64,000 bases of DNA, taken from the NCBI GenBank assembly GCA_002529455.1, contig NYMS01000048.1:248001-312000 (forward strand), read 5' to 3'. Both the position numbers and the translations under genes were made by a program. This DNA comes from Glycomyces fuscus. GTDB taxonomy: Bacteria > Actinomycetota > Actinomycetes > Streptosporangiales > Streptosporangiaceae. The first letter of the stretch is position 1. Every line of letters starts with the position of its first letter. This document shows positions 1 to 8,736 of the stretch, piece after piece. The notes below the pieces were generated by a model. That model did no database searches. It saw only the letters and a program-made list of their open reading frames with translations, and was not told the DNA's origin.

Positions 1-1
1 C

Positions 2-877
2 GAGTCGGAGGCGGACACCACGGAGGCGGCCGAGACGATCGTCGTCGAGGCCGAGAACGGGGAGGTCGAGATCCCCCGCGACCCCGAGACCGTCGTCGTC
101 TTCGACAACGCCCAGCTCGACATCCTCGACGCCCTCGGCGTGGACGTCGCGGGCATCCCCTCCTCCGACGCCGTCCCGGAGCTCTTCGCCGACTACGCCG
201 AGAGCGACGACGTGGCCGACGTCGGCTCCCTGTTCGAGCCGGACTTCGAGGCCGTCGCCGCGCTCGACCCCGACGTGATCATCAGCGGCGGGCGCAGCTC
301 CGCCGTGACCGGCGAACTGGCGGAGATCGCCCCCACCATCGACATGTCCCTCGACTCCGCCGACATCATCGGCAGCATCTCCGAGCGCACCACCGCCTAC
401 GGCGAGGTCTTCGACCGGACCGAGGAGGCCGGGGCCCTCGTCACCGAGCTGGAGAGCCGTGTCGAGGAGGTCGGCGCCAAGGTCGCCGAGGCGGGCGACG
501 GCCTCGTCCTCATGGCGAACGCCGGTGAGATCAGCGCCTACGGCCCCGGCTCCCGCTTCGGCTTCTTCTACGACTCCCTGGGACTGGAGCCCTCCATCGA
601 GATCGACAACGAGGAGTCCCGCCACGGAGAGGTCCTCTCCTTCGAGGCCCTGGCCGAGGCCGACCCCGACTGGCTCTACGTGATCGACCGCGACAACGCC
701 ATCGGCGAGGAGGGCGCCTCCCCCGCCGAGCAGGTGCTCGACAACGACCTCGTCGACCGCACCACCGCCGCGCGGGAGGACCAGGTCCTCTACCTCGACT
801 CCGCGGAGATGTACCTGGTCGGAGGTGTCCAGGCGCACCTCAACGCGATCGACGACATCGACGCGGCCCTCTCCTGA
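2..877 (+). CDS. Siderophore-binding protein of iron ABC importer (5' end missing)
   Basis: Open at the left edge: the frame runs from base 2 without a start, so the signal peptide and lipobox lie outside the window. The visible 291 residues begin in a Glu/Thr-rich linker and continue with FDNAQLDILDALGVD and the GGRSSAV...IAPTIDMSLD segment. These are typical of FatB/YclQ/CeuE-type periplasmic-binding proteins for catecholate siderophores. It would hold the ferric siderophore at the outer face of the membrane and deliver it to the two permeases encoded just downstream. The gene order SBP-permease-permease-ATPase supports this. The substrate cannot be read from sequence. Confidence 0.88.
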   Translation, partial: ESEADTTEAAETIVVEAENGEVEIPRDPETVVVFDNAQLDILDALGVDVAGIPSSDAVPELFADYAESDDVADVGSLFEPDFEAVAALDPDVIISGGRSSAVTGELAEIAPTIDMSLDSADIIGSISERTTAYGEVFDRTEEAGALVTELESRVEEVGAKVAEAGDGLVLMANAGEISAYGPGSRFGFFYDSLGLEPSIEIDNEESRHGEVLSFEALAEADPDWLYVIDRDNAIGEEGASPAEQVLDNDLVDRTTAAREDQVLYLDSAEMYLVGGVQAHLNAIDDIDAALS

Positions 878-881
878 TCCG

Positions 882-1907
882 GTGACGTCCACGACCACCG
901 CCGCACCCGGGGAGCGGCGCGGCAACCCCTCCCCGGGCGGGCGCGCCCCGCGCCTCGCCCTCGTCCTGGCCGCGTTCGCGGTCCTGGCCCTGTCCGCGGC
1001 CAGCCTGTTCGTCGGCGCCAGCGACATCACTCCGGCGCGGCTCCTGAGCGACCCGGACTCCTGGGAGCTGTTCCTGGTCAGCCGGGTCCCGCGCACCCTC
1101 GCGCTGCTGCTGGCCGGTGCCGCGGTGAGCGTCGCGGGCCTGATCATGCAGCTGCTCACCCAGAACCGCTTCGTGGAGCCCTCCACGGCGGGCACGGTGC
1201 AGTCGGCCGCCCTCGGCATCCTGCTGGTCACCCTCCTCCTCCCCGGGGCGCCGCTCCCGGTGAAGATGACCGCGGCCTGCGTCGCCGCGCTCCTGGGCAC
1301 CGCCCTGTTCCTCGGCGTGCTCCGACGCGTCGCCCTGAAGTCCTCGTTGGTCGTGCCGCTGGTCGGCATCATGCTCGGCGCGGTGATCAGCTCGGTCACC
1401 ACCTTCGTCGCCCTGCGCCACGACCTCCTCCAGACCCTCTCCGTCTGGCAGTCCGGCGACTTCTCCGGGGTCATGCGGGGCCGCTACGAGCAGCTGTGGC
1501 TGGTCGGCCTCCTCGCCCTGGCCGCCTACCTCATCGCCGACCGCCTCACCGTCGCCGGGCTCGGCCGCGACGTCGCGGTCAGCGTCGGCCTCGACTACCG
1601 CACCGTCATGGCCCTGGGCGTCGGGATCGTCGCCGTCGTCAGCGGCGTGGTGGTGTCCGTCGTCGGAAGCCTGCCCTTCCTCGGCCTCATCGTGCCCAAC
1701 CTGGTCAGCATGGCGGTCGGTGACCACGTGCGCAGGGGGGTCCCCTGGGTCTGCCTGCTCGGCGGCGGCGTCCTCGTGCTCTGCGACATCCTCTCCCGGG
1801 TCGTCCGCGCGCCCTTCGAGATCCCCGTCGGCAGCGTCCTGGGCGTCGTGGGCGCGGTCGTGTTCCTGTCCATGCTGCTGCGGAGGAGTTCCCATGCCGG
1901 TAGCTGA
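882..1907 (+). CDS. FecCD-family iron-siderophore permease 1
   Basis: 341 aa. I chose GTG at 882, four bases after the preceding stop, because an earlier start at 825 would overlap the binding-protein gene by 53 bases. The hydrophobic protein has about nine membrane segments and the FecCD landmarks: SRVPRTLALLLAGAAVSVAG near the N-terminus and the coupling region GSLPFLGLIVPN. It would form one half of the transmembrane channel. Its 3' end overlaps the next permease gene by 14 bp, indicating one operon. No strong Shine-Dalgarno precedes 882, so translation is probably coupled to the upstream gene. Confidence 0.9.
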   Translation: MTSTTTAAPGERRGNPSPGGRAPRLALVLAAFAVLALSAASLFVGASDITPARLLSDPDSWELFLVSRVPRTLALLLAGAAVSVAGLIMQLLTQNRFVEPSTAGTVQSAALGILLVTLLLPGAPLPVKMTAACVAALLGTALFLGVLRRVALKSSLVVPLVGIMLGAVISSVTTFVALRHDLLQTLSVWQSGDFSGVMRGRYEQLWLVGLLALAAYLIADRLTVAGLGRDVAVSVGLDYRTVMALGVGIVAVVSGVVVSVVGSLPFLGLIVPNLVSMAVGDHVRRGVPWVCLLGGGVLVLCDILSRVVRAPFEIPVGSVLGVVGAVVFLSMLLRRSSHAGS

Positions 1908-2901
1908 GCGCACCGGGGCCCCCGCCGCCCGCGCCGCCGCCCGCGCCCGCCGTGTCCCGCCCCGGGTGCGGATCGCGCTGCTGGCCGCGGTCGCCGCAGC
2001 CCTCACCGCCGCGTACCTGACCCACGGCGTGACCGGCAACGTCGCCTACGTGGTCGAACGCCGATCGACCGTGGTGCTCACCATGTTCGTGGTGGCCTTC
2101 GCGGGCGCGGTCTCCACGGTGCTGTTCCACACCGTCACGGACAACCGCATCCTCACCCCCTCCATCATGGGGATGGAGTCGCTGTTCGTCCTGGTGCAGA
2201 CCTGCCTGGTCTTCGTGTTCGGCGTCGCGGGCCTGAGCGCGCTGCCGCCGGTGGCGGCGTTCCTGGCGCAGACCGCCCTGATGGTGCTCTTCGCGCTGCT
2301 GCTGTTCAGGCGCCTGTTCACCGGCGGGATCGGCAGCCTGCACCTGACACTGCTGGTCGGCATCGTCCTGGGCGTGCTGTTCGCCAGCCTCTCCCAGCTC
2401 ATGCAGCGGCTGCTGGACCCGAACGAGTTCACCGCCCTCCAGAGCCGCCTGTTCGCCCGGTTGACGCGCGCCGACCCCGACCTGCTCCCCTGGGCGGCGG
2501 CCGTCGCCGTGCTCGTGGGCCTGTACGTGTGGCGCCGGCACCGGACGCTGGACGTGCTCTCGCTCGGCCGGGACACCGCCGTGAACCTGGGCGTGGACCA
2601 CACCCGCGAGGCCGTCCGGATCCTCATGGCCGTCGCCCTGCTCACCGCGGTCTCCACCGCGCTGGTCGGGCCGATGACCTTCTTCGGGTTCATGGCCGCC
2701 ACCCTCGCCTACCAGGTCGCCGGACGCCACGAGCACCGGTACGTCGTCCCGGTGGCCTTCCTCGTGGGGCTGTGCGCCCTGCTGGGCGGACAGTTCGTCC
2801 TCGAACACCTCCTCGGACACGCGGGCACGCTCAGCGTCGTCATCGAGTTCACCGGGGGCGCCCTGTTCCTGTACCTGCTGATGCGGAAGGCCGCGCGTTG
2901 A
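1894..2901 (+). CDS. FecCD-family iron-siderophore permease 2
   Basis: 335 aa. The ATG at 1894 follows GGAGGAG at 1882-1888, and the gene overlaps permease 1 by 14 bp. Multiple membrane helices and the FecCD coupling motif (VGPMTFFGFMAATLAYQVAG) are visible. The N-terminal 20 residues are Ala/Arg-rich. It pairs with the upstream permease as a heterodimeric channel, as in the yclNOPQ and fatBCDE arrangements. The stop TGA at 2899-2901 overlaps the TTG start of the ATPase. Confidence 0.9.
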   Translation: MPVAERTGAPAARAAARARRVPPRVRIALLAAVAAALTAAYLTHGVTGNVAYVVERRSTVVLTMFVVAFAGAVSTVLFHTVTDNRILTPSIMGMESLFVLVQTCLVFVFGVAGLSALPPVAAFLAQTALMVLFALLLFRRLFTGGIGSLHLTLLVGIVLGVLFASLSQLMQRLLDPNEFTALQSRLFARLTRADPDLLPWAAAVAVLVGLYVWRRHRTLDVLSLGRDTAVNLGVDHTREAVRILMAVALLTAVSTALVGPMTFFGFMAATLAYQVAGRHEHRYVVPVAFLVGLCALLGGQFVLEHLLGHAGTLSVVIEFTGGALFLYLLMRKAAR

Positions 2902-3656
2902 TCGAACTGACCGACCTCACCAAGGCCTACGGGTCCCAGACCGTCCTCGACGACGTGTCGCTGCGGATCGAGCGGGGCGGCGTCACCTCGATCATCGGTC
3001 CCAACGGCGCGGGCAAGTCCACGATGCTCACCATCATCGGCCGCCTGCTCGGGGCGGACGGGGGCCGGGTGAGCGTCGACGGGATGGACGTGGCCACCAC
3101 GCCCGGCCGCGACATGGCCAGGAGGCTGTCGATCCTGCGCCAGGAGAACCGCTTCACCACCCGGCTGACCGTGCGCGACCTGGTCGGCTTCGGCCGCTAC
3201 CCGCACTCGCGGGGGCGGCTGACCGCCGAGTGCCGCGAGCAGATCGAGGCGGCCCTGGGCTTCCTCGACCTGGTGCCGCTCGCCGACCGGTTCCTGGACG
3301 AGCTGTCCGGAGGCCAGCGCCAGCGCGCCTACGTGGCGATGGTGCTGTGCCAGGACACCGACTACGTGCTGCTGGACGAACCGCTGAACAACCTCGACAT
3401 GAAGCACGCGGTGTCGATGATGCGCCAGATCCGGCGGGCCGCCGACGCGCTCGGCCGCACCGTCGTGATCGTCATCCACGACATCAACTTCGCCTCCGCC
3501 TACTCCGACCGGATCGTGGCGATGCGCGACGGCCGCGTCGTCCACACCGGGACGCCCGAGGAGATCATGACGCCCGAGGTGCTGCGGGACGTGTTCGACC
3601 TGGACGTGCGGGTCGAGGAGGTCGCGGGCTCCCGGATCGGGGTGTACTACCGCTAG
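2898..3656 (+). CDS. Iron-siderophore ABC transporter ATPase
   Basis: 252 aa. It starts at TTG 2898, which overlaps the previous stop (TTGA), and translates to LIELTDLTKAYGSQTVLDDV. Walker A GPNGAGKST, the signature LSGGQRQRAYVAM, Walker B DYVLLDEPLNNLD and the switch His in VIVIHDINFA are all intact. Length and motifs match FecE/YclP-type ATPases. It would energise the importer formed by the three preceding genes. A small GC hairpin directly after the stop (3656-3681) probably ends the operon. Confidence 0.93.
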   Translation: MIELTDLTKAYGSQTVLDDVSLRIERGGVTSIIGPNGAGKSTMLTIIGRLLGADGGRVSVDGMDVATTPGRDMARRLSILRQENRFTTRLTVRDLVGFGRYPHSRGRLTAECREQIEAALGFLDLVPLADRFLDELSGGQRQRAYVAMVLCQDTDYVLLDEPLNNLDMKHAVSMMRQIRRAADALGRTVVIVIHDINFASAYSDRIVAMRDGRVVHTGTPEEIMTPEVLRDVFDLDVRVEEVAGSRIGVYYR

Positions 3657-3681
3657 CCGCGGGGACACCGGCACCCGCGGC
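3656..3681 (+). terminator. Hairpin at end of iron-uptake operon
   Basis: GCCGCGGG (3656-3663) pairs with CCCGCGGC (3674-3681) across a 10-base loop, immediately at the ATPase stop codon. No T-run follows, as is usual in high-GC actinomycetes. Confidence 0.45.
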
Positions 3682-3740
3682 CCAGACGGGTTCGGCCTCC
3701 GAGATGTACAGTCCGGTTCGCCCGCTCTTATCCTTGTGCC

Positions 3741-4358
3741 ATGAACGCCCAGCCTCCGAAGCCCCCCGCGCGCACCGCTCCCCCCGCAGGCCTGCGCGCC
3801 TCCCACGCCGACCGGGAAGCGGTGGTGGAGCAACTGCGCGACGCGGCGGCCGAGGGGCGCATCGACCTCGACGAGCTGGACACGCGCCTGGAACAGGCGC
3901 TGAACTCCAAGACGCACGCCGAGCTGGCCGTCCTGACCGCCGACCTGCCGCAGCCGCAGCTCCCCGAAAGCCGGCCGCCGCTGGTGGTCAAGGGCGGTAT
4001 GCACGGGGCGTCCCTCGGCCCCGGGCGCTGGGAGGTTCCCGGGCACGTGATCGCCCACGGGGGCATAGCGGGGGTGAAGATCGACTTCAGCCGGGTCGAG
4101 TGCCGCTTCACGGAGGTCGCGGTGGAGGCGTACGGGGAGGCTGCCGGTGTCACGATCGTCATCCCCGACGGCTGGGCGGCGGACACCAGCGGCATGGACC
4201 CCGGCATCGGCGGCCTGAAGGACAAGACGACCCCCGACCGGCTCGCGGGGACCCCGCTGATCCGGCTCACCGGGACCGGCGGCATGGCGGGAGTGGTCAT
4301 CCGCCACCCCAACCGCTGGGAACGGCGCAAGCTGAACAGCAACCCGAAGCAGGACTAG
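3741..4358 (+). CDS. DUF1707 and DUF2154-like protein, probable cell-envelope stress factor
   Basis: 205 aa. Residues about 17-69 (LRASHADREAVVEQLRDAAA, ... LDELDTRLEQAL) form a DUF1707 domain, a short domain of unknown function common in actinobacteria. The C-terminal half (IAHGGIAGVKIDFSRVECRF, VTIVIPDGWAAD) resembles the LiaF/DUF2154 'cell wall-active antibiotics response' beta-roll. There is no signal peptide or membrane helix. A TTATCC hexamer lies about 15 bases before the ATG with little leader, so the message may be nearly leaderless. The function is unknown beyond the family association. Confidence 0.8.
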   Translation: MNAQPPKPPARTAPPAGLRASHADREAVVEQLRDAAAEGRIDLDELDTRLEQALNSKTHAELAVLTADLPQPQLPESRPPLVVKGGMHGASLGPGRWEVPGHVIAHGGIAGVKIDFSRVECRFTEVAVEAYGEAAGVTIVIPDGWAADTSGMDPGIGGLKDKTTPDRLAGTPLIRLTGTGGMAGVVIRHPNRWERRKLNSNPKQD

Positions 4359-4545
4359 CCGCTCCACCCGGGGTGGCCGACACCCCGTTCTCCCCGTAGG
4401 GGAACGTCCCCGAGTCGGCGCCGAAGGCCCCGGCGGGCCTCCGGCGCGCCCCCGCCCGCCGTGTGCCTGCCGTGCCCCGGCCCACCGTGTGCTCTTCGGG
4501 TCGTTGGTCCCAGATGTGCGGTGCGCCCCGGGGTAGGCCGCGGGT

Positions 4546-5217
4546 ATGGACAGGAACCGCGGCACCCCCCGCGCCCCGGGGCGGTTCGGCACCCTCATGG
4601 GGCGCCTCACCGTCTACTCCCAGAACAACCCGCGTCAGTTCGGCCTCCGCACGGCCCTGGGCGTCGGCGTCTTCGCTGTCGTCTTCGGCTCCCTGCTGTT
4701 CGTCCCCCTGGTGGTCGAGACCGGTTTGGCTCCCACCATCGTCGCCATCGCGGGAGGAACACTGGTCATGGCGGTCGTCGTCTCCGTGGCCGCCGGTCTC
4801 GGCACCGCGTGGATGATGCGCCGCATGGTCAGGGGCAGGCCCGTGCCGCCGGACTCCGACCCGGCCCGGGTCTGGGCCGCGCACTGGCAGATCCTCCGGG
4901 GCACCCTCCACACGGACCCCGAGACCAACCGGCTCGGACGCATCCTCGCCGACCAGAGCGACACGTCCCGTTCCCCGAAGTACATGATCGCGCTCGGCGG
5001 CTTCCTCCTGCTGATCAACGTGCCCAACGCCCTGCTGTACTACGACGGCGGATCCCCGATGGCACTCTTCAACCTGTTCTTTCTGTTCGCACTGCTGGTC
5101 ACGCTGGTGGTCCTCGTGCCCATCACCATGCGCCGCCAGCGCAGGGTCCGCCAGTTCCGTGAGACCTACGACCTCGCCTCCACGGGCTCCTCCGGTACCC
5201 TCGGCGGTGAGGACTGA
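4546..5217 (+). CDS. Hypothetical membrane protein
   Basis: 223 aa, not assigned to a named family. Two hydrophobic helices lie near residues 45-90 (GVFAVVFGSLLFVPLVV and TIVAIAGGTLVMAVVVSVAAG), and two more at about 150-190. The N-terminal NPRQFGLRTALG and the C-terminal RRQRRVRQFRETYD would be cytosolic. The central soluble part carries RVWAAHWQILRGTLHTDPET. It is a single gene between the DUF1707 gene and the LacI regulator, with no operon partner. Confidence 0.7.
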   Translation: MDRNRGTPRAPGRFGTLMGRLTVYSQNNPRQFGLRTALGVGVFAVVFGSLLFVPLVVETGLAPTIVAIAGGTLVMAVVVSVAAGLGTAWMMRRMVRGRPVPPDSDPARVWAAHWQILRGTLHTDPETNRLGRILADQSDTSRSPKYMIALGGFLLLINVPNALLYYDGGSPMALFNLFFLFALLVTLVVLVPITMRRQRRVRQFRETYDLASTGSSGTLGGED

Positions 5218-5318
5218 CCACGGTGCCCCCCTTCCCCCATCCCCCACCCTCCGTGACCACTCCTCACCCGGCGGTGCCCATCGGCGTTGCGCCGGGACGA
5301 CACGGTGCGTAACATCGC

Positions 5319-5334
5319 ATCGAATCGGTTCGAT
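5319..5334. promoter_or_regulatory. LacI-type operator upstream of the LacI gene
   Basis: ATCGAATCGGTTCGAT has 6-bp arms ATCGAA/TTCGAT and a central CpG, the form typical of LacI-family operators. It lies 19 bp before the chosen GTG start, fitting autoregulation. The core TCGAA-nCGn-TTCGA recurs at 14279-14292 and 21514-21527. Confidence 0.6.
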
Positions 5335-5352
5335 AACGGACGGGACGGCACG

Positions 5353-6336
5353 GTGCGGATCTCCGATGTGGCCCGGCACGCTGGCGTGTCGCCGAGCACG
5401 GTCTCCTACGTCCTCAGCGGCAAGCGGTCGATCTCCGAGACCACCCGGCGGCGCGTGAGGGAGAGCATCGACGCCCTCGGCTACCAGCCGCACGCGGGCG
5501 CCCGTTCCCTGGCCAGCCGCCGCAGCAACGTGATCGCCCTGGTCATCCCGCTCCGCGGCGACGTGCACGTCCCCGTCGCGATGCGCTTCGCCGTCTCCGT
5601 CGTCACCGCCGCCCGCGCGCACGACCACGACGTCCTCCTGCTCACCCAGGGAGAGGGCCCCGACGGCCTGCGCCGGGTCTCGGGCAGTGCCATGGTGGAC
5701 GGCGTCATCGTCATGGACGTGGAGGCCGACGACGCCCGCGTCCCCGTCCTGCGCGAGCTGGACCTGCCCTCGGTCCTCATCGGCGTCCCCGAGGACACCG
5801 AGGGCCTGACCTGCGTGGACCTCGACTTCGCCGCAGCCGGTGCGGCCTGCGTGCACCACCTCGCCGACCTCGGCCACACCGAGGTCGCCTTCGTCGGACA
5901 GCCGCCCTCGGTGTACGAGCGGCGCACCGGGTTCGCCGAGCGCACCACCACCGGCTTCGAGCGCGCCGCCGCCGAGCGCGGCGTCCGCGCCACCCTGCAC
6001 CCCTGCGCCCCCGACACCGCGCACGGCCTCGCGCAGGACCTGCTCCGCGAACGGCCCGGCCTCACCGGCCTCATCGTGCACAACGAGCCCTCCGTGGGCC
6101 CGCTGCTCGACTCCTTCGCCGAGCACGGCCGCACCCCGCCCGAACTGTCCGTGGTCGCCATCGGCCCGGTCCCGCCCGGCGCCCCGCCGCTGACCTCGGT
6201 GGACCTGCCCGCCGAGGAGGTCGGCGCCCGCGCGGTCGGCCTGCTCATGGACAAGATCGACGGCCCCGGGCACCCCGGGGTCACCCTGCTCGAACCCCGG
6301 CTCACCTCCCGGGAGAGCACCGCCCCCCGCGCCTGA
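5353..6336 (+). CDS. LacI-family transcriptional regulator
   Basis: 327 aa from GTG 5353. Earlier in-frame starts (5287, 5305) would put the operator at 5319-5334 inside the gene. The LacI helix-turn-helix is RISDVARHAGVSPSTVSYVL with hinge helix GYQPHAGARSLASR, followed by a periplasmic-binding-like effector domain that ends at PRLTSRESTAPRA. The likely ligand is a sugar. Two glycoside-hydrolase promoters further along carry the same palindrome as its own promoter, so it may control the xyloglucan locus. That link is inferred from shared motifs, not shown. Confidence 0.88.
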   Translation: MRISDVARHAGVSPSTVSYVLSGKRSISETTRRRVRESIDALGYQPHAGARSLASRRSNVIALVIPLRGDVHVPVAMRFAVSVVTAARAHDHDVLLLTQGEGPDGLRRVSGSAMVDGVIVMDVEADDARVPVLRELDLPSVLIGVPEDTEGLTCVDLDFAAAGAACVHHLADLGHTEVAFVGQPPSVYERRTGFAERTTTGFERAAAERGVRATLHPCAPDTAHGLAQDLLRERPGLTGLIVHNEPSVGPLLDSFAEHGRTPPELSVVAIGPVPPGAPPLTSVDLPAEEVGARAVGLLMDKIDGPGHPGVTLLEPRLTSRESTAPRA

Positions 6337-6704
6337 CCGGGGTGTGTCGGGGGACACCGGAAAAAGTATCCCCCCGCCGCGGAATACCCGACCCCACCCT
6401 CCCGTTGTAGGGGGTGCTGGAAGGTGCGGTAGAAAGTGTCCCCCGGGCTCCACTCAAAGCCTTCACGGAATACCGCGCCCGCAAGGGCGGCAGGAGCCGT
6501 GTTGTGCACCGCGCCGTGAGGCGACCGCCGCACCCTTCCGGTGTACGTGACGGCCCTGCCGGGCAATGCCCGGCAGGGCCGTTTCACGTCCGGCGCCCGC
6601 GAAACCCCCGATGACGGGCGCGGCGGCCGACCGGGGTCCGTGCCCCGACCCGGCCGCCCCACCGTTTCCCCGACGACCTCCCCGACGACGGAAGAGAACC
6701 CGCT
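6337..6704. other. Intergenic region with one terminator
   Basis: 368 bp without a convincing gene. It holds a small GTGTC/GACAC hairpin at 6341-6354, two loosely repeated segments (AAGTATCCCCC and AAGTGTCCCCC, each followed later by CGGAATACC) and the terminator at 6551-6581. Short ORFs here lack family resemblance or a good ribosome site. Confidence 0.5.
6551..6581 (+). terminator. Strong hairpin terminator
   Basis: The arms at 6551-6565 and 6567-6581 (CGGCCCTGCCGGGCA and its complement) are perfect and are followed by TTT. It lies 215 bp after the LacI stop and would end that transcript before the lipoprotein gene. Confidence 0.7.
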
Positions 6705-7940
6705 GTGGGCACACCCACCAGAAACCGAGGACTCACGGGGCGCCTGGCCGGAGCCGGGCTCCTCACCGGGGCGCTCGCGCTCTCGGCGTGTTCGGCCGGG
6801 AGCACCGCCGAGGAGGCGAGGGTCACCGGAGACGTCCCCCAGGAGATCCTGCGGCGCTCCGGTTTCGACACCGCGGCCTCCGACCTCGCCGACGACCTGC
6901 GCGGAGCCGGCGATCCGGAGGCCGCCCGCGCCGCCGTCGAGCGGCACGGCGCGGGCCTGTGGCGCGCCGCGGTGGACCGGGCCCAGGGTGGGGGGAGCGT
7001 CTCCGGGGACCTGGACGCCGGTGACGACCGCCCTCTGTACTGGGCGCGGCTCGGCATGGTCTCGGCGCTGCGCGAGTGGGAGCCGTCGTTCCCGCTGGAG
7101 GACTCCGAGCGGGCCGCGCTCGTCTCCGAACTGGAGGGGCTCTCGCGCGGGCACGGCGAGATGGCCTTCCCCGAGGACCCCGACGCCCTGCGGGTGGTGG
7201 TCACGGGGTTCGACCCCTTCGGCGGCGACCGGGACGGCAACCCGTCCGGTGCCGCCGCGCTCGCGCTCGACGGCACCACGGTCCGGACCGACGCGGGCCC
7301 CGTCGCCATCGAGGCGGCCGTGTTCCCCGTGCGCTGGAGCGATTTCACCGACGGCATGGTCGAGAGGGTGCTGCTGCCCCACTACACGGGTGAGCGGCCG
7401 GCCGACGCGGTCATCACCGTCAGCCAGGGCGGCGGCGGTTTCGACCTGGAGGCCTACAACGGGGCCCGGCGGGGCGGCTCCCCCGACAACGCGGGGGACA
7501 CGGCCGAGGGGACGATCCCGGTTCCGGAGGGCGTACCCACGGTGGAACCGCAGCCGCAGTGGAGCGAGTCCACCCTGGACCGGGGCGCGATCGCCGCGGC
7601 CGAGACCGGCCGCTTCCCCGTGCGCGACAACACCCGGGTCGTCGAGGTGCCCGAGGGCGAGAGCGAGTGGGTGGAGCGGGAGGACGGCCCGACCGAGGGC
7701 TCGACGGCCGTTTCCGGCGGCGGCGGTGACTACCTGTCCAACGAGATCGCCTACCGCAACACCCTGCTGCGCGACGCCACGGGCCGCGACATCCCCGCGG
7801 GGCACGTGCACACGCCGGTCCCGCGATTCGGTACGGAGGACGAGGAGGTCGTCACCGACGAGGTCCTCGAACGCGACCGCGCGGACATCGTCGCGCAGGT
7901 CCGGGCCATCGTCCTGGAAGCCATCGCGGCCCGCCCGTGA
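6705..7940 (+). CDS. Secreted lipoprotein with peptidase C15 (pyroglutamyl-peptidase)-like domain
   Basis: 411 aa from GTG 6705 (GAAGAGAA upstream). A lipoprotein signal ends at the lipobox LSAC (Cys29). From about residue 163 the sequence follows pyroglutamyl peptidase I: VVVTGFDPFGGDRDGNPSG, then the Glu-bearing segment SQGGGGFDLEAYN (Glu249), and AGHVHTP (His369). The position that aligns with the catalytic Cys in the usual F-V-C-N motif reads Y-L-S-N (Ser345), so classical thiol peptidase activity looks absent or altered. Export as a lipoprotein is also unlike cytosolic Pcp. An N-terminal domain of about 130 residues is unassigned. Confidence 0.75.
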   Translation: MGTPTRNRGLTGRLAGAGLLTGALALSACSAGSTAEEARVTGDVPQEILRRSGFDTAASDLADDLRGAGDPEAARAAVERHGAGLWRAAVDRAQGGGSVSGDLDAGDDRPLYWARLGMVSALREWEPSFPLEDSERAALVSELEGLSRGHGEMAFPEDPDALRVVVTGFDPFGGDRDGNPSGAAALALDGTTVRTDAGPVAIEAAVFPVRWSDFTDGMVERVLLPHYTGERPADAVITVSQGGGGFDLEAYNGARRGGSPDNAGDTAEGTIPVPEGVPTVEPQPQWSESTLDRGAIAAAETGRFPVRDNTRVVEVPEGESEWVEREDGPTEGSTAVSGGGGDYLSNEIAYRNTLLRDATGRDIPAGHVHTPVPRFGTEDEEVVTDEVLERDRADIVAQVRAIVLEAIAARP

Positions 7941-7943
7941 CAC

Positions 7944-7979
7944 GGGAGCTCCCGCGTCCCCGGGGACGCGGGAGCTCCC
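7944..7979. terminator. Bidirectional terminator
   Basis: A perfect 36-bp palindrome: 18-bp arms starting GGGAGCTCCCGCGTCC, with no extra loop bases. It lies between the convergent lipoprotein and hemerythrin genes. Confidence 0.75.
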
Positions 7980-7994
7980 GGGCGGGGAGGCGGG

Positions 7995-8561
7995 TCAGCC
8001 GCGCCGGGCCTTCTGCACGGCCTCGGCCAGCTCCTCCTTGTTCATCTTGGAGCGGTCCTTGATGTCCAGCTCCTGGGCCTCCTCGTAGAGGTCGCGCTGC
8101 TTGGGGACCCTTCCCCCGAGGTTGAAGCGCTTGAGCTCCTGCTCGCGCCGCTCCCAGAACGCCTTGCCCAGCTCCTGGGCGCGCTTCTCGCCCACGGCCT
8201 CCTTGAGGCCGGGCAGGACGTCGCTCTCCTCCTCCTCGACGTGGTGCTTGACCGCGTCGACGAACTCCTTGCACCGCTTCTCGAACTCCTTGCTGTTCGG
8301 GTCGCAGTCCTTCAGCTTCTGGAGCAGCTCCTCGGCCTCCTGGTGCTCCTCCGTGCCGTGACGGACCTCCGGCCCCTCACCGGCGGCCTCGGCGGCGGCC
8401 GGGTACACCTCGTCCTCCTCGGCACGGCTGTGCGCGACGAGGATCGCCTCGATCTCCTCCAGCAGGCGCGGCCGCTGGTCGGGCTCGGACTGGAGCCGGT
8501 CGAACAGCTCCTCCATCGTCCGGTGGTCCTTCATGATCAGGGTGACGGCGTCCTCGGCCAT
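7995..8561 (-). CDS. Hemerythrin (HHE) domain protein with Rho_N-like tail
   Basis: 188 aa from the ATG at 8561. Candidate metal ligands of an HHE four-helix bundle are His13, His44 with Glu48, His73, and His106/107 with a following Glu-rich stretch. This suggests a di-iron centre that binds oxygen or NO, or senses iron. The C-terminus (about 157-186, LYEEAQELDIKDRSKMNKEE) resembles the small helical Rho_N domain often found on actinobacterial stress proteins. It is single, convergent with the lipoprotein gene, and cytosolic. Confidence 0.85.
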   Translation of the reverse strand: MAEDAVTLIMKDHRTMEELFDRLQSEPDQRPRLLEEIEAILVAHSRAEEDEVYPAAAEAAGEGPEVRHGTEEHQEAEELLQKLKDCDPNSKEFEKRCKEFVDAVKHHVEEEESDVLPGLKEAVGEKRAQELGKAFWERREQELKRFNLGGRVPKQRDLYEEAQELDIKDRSKMNKEELAEAVQKARRG

Positions 8562-8736
8562 GTTCGCCTCCGTTTCGGTGGTGGTGCCTTCGACCACCGC
8601 CACTACCCACGGTCGCGCCGTCCAGACGTCGGTCACGCGCGCCCCGGAGTTCGCCTCCGGAGCCCGCGGCCCGCAGAACCGGTCCGGGCCGCGCCCCGCG
8701 CCCCGCGCGGAACACGGCCCGGAGCCGGGGCGGACG

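Noticed and set aside
4297..6453. Long minus-strand open frame opposite the membrane-protein and LacI genes
   Set aside because: No family motifs and composition typical of antisense frames; the plus-strand genes are clearly real.
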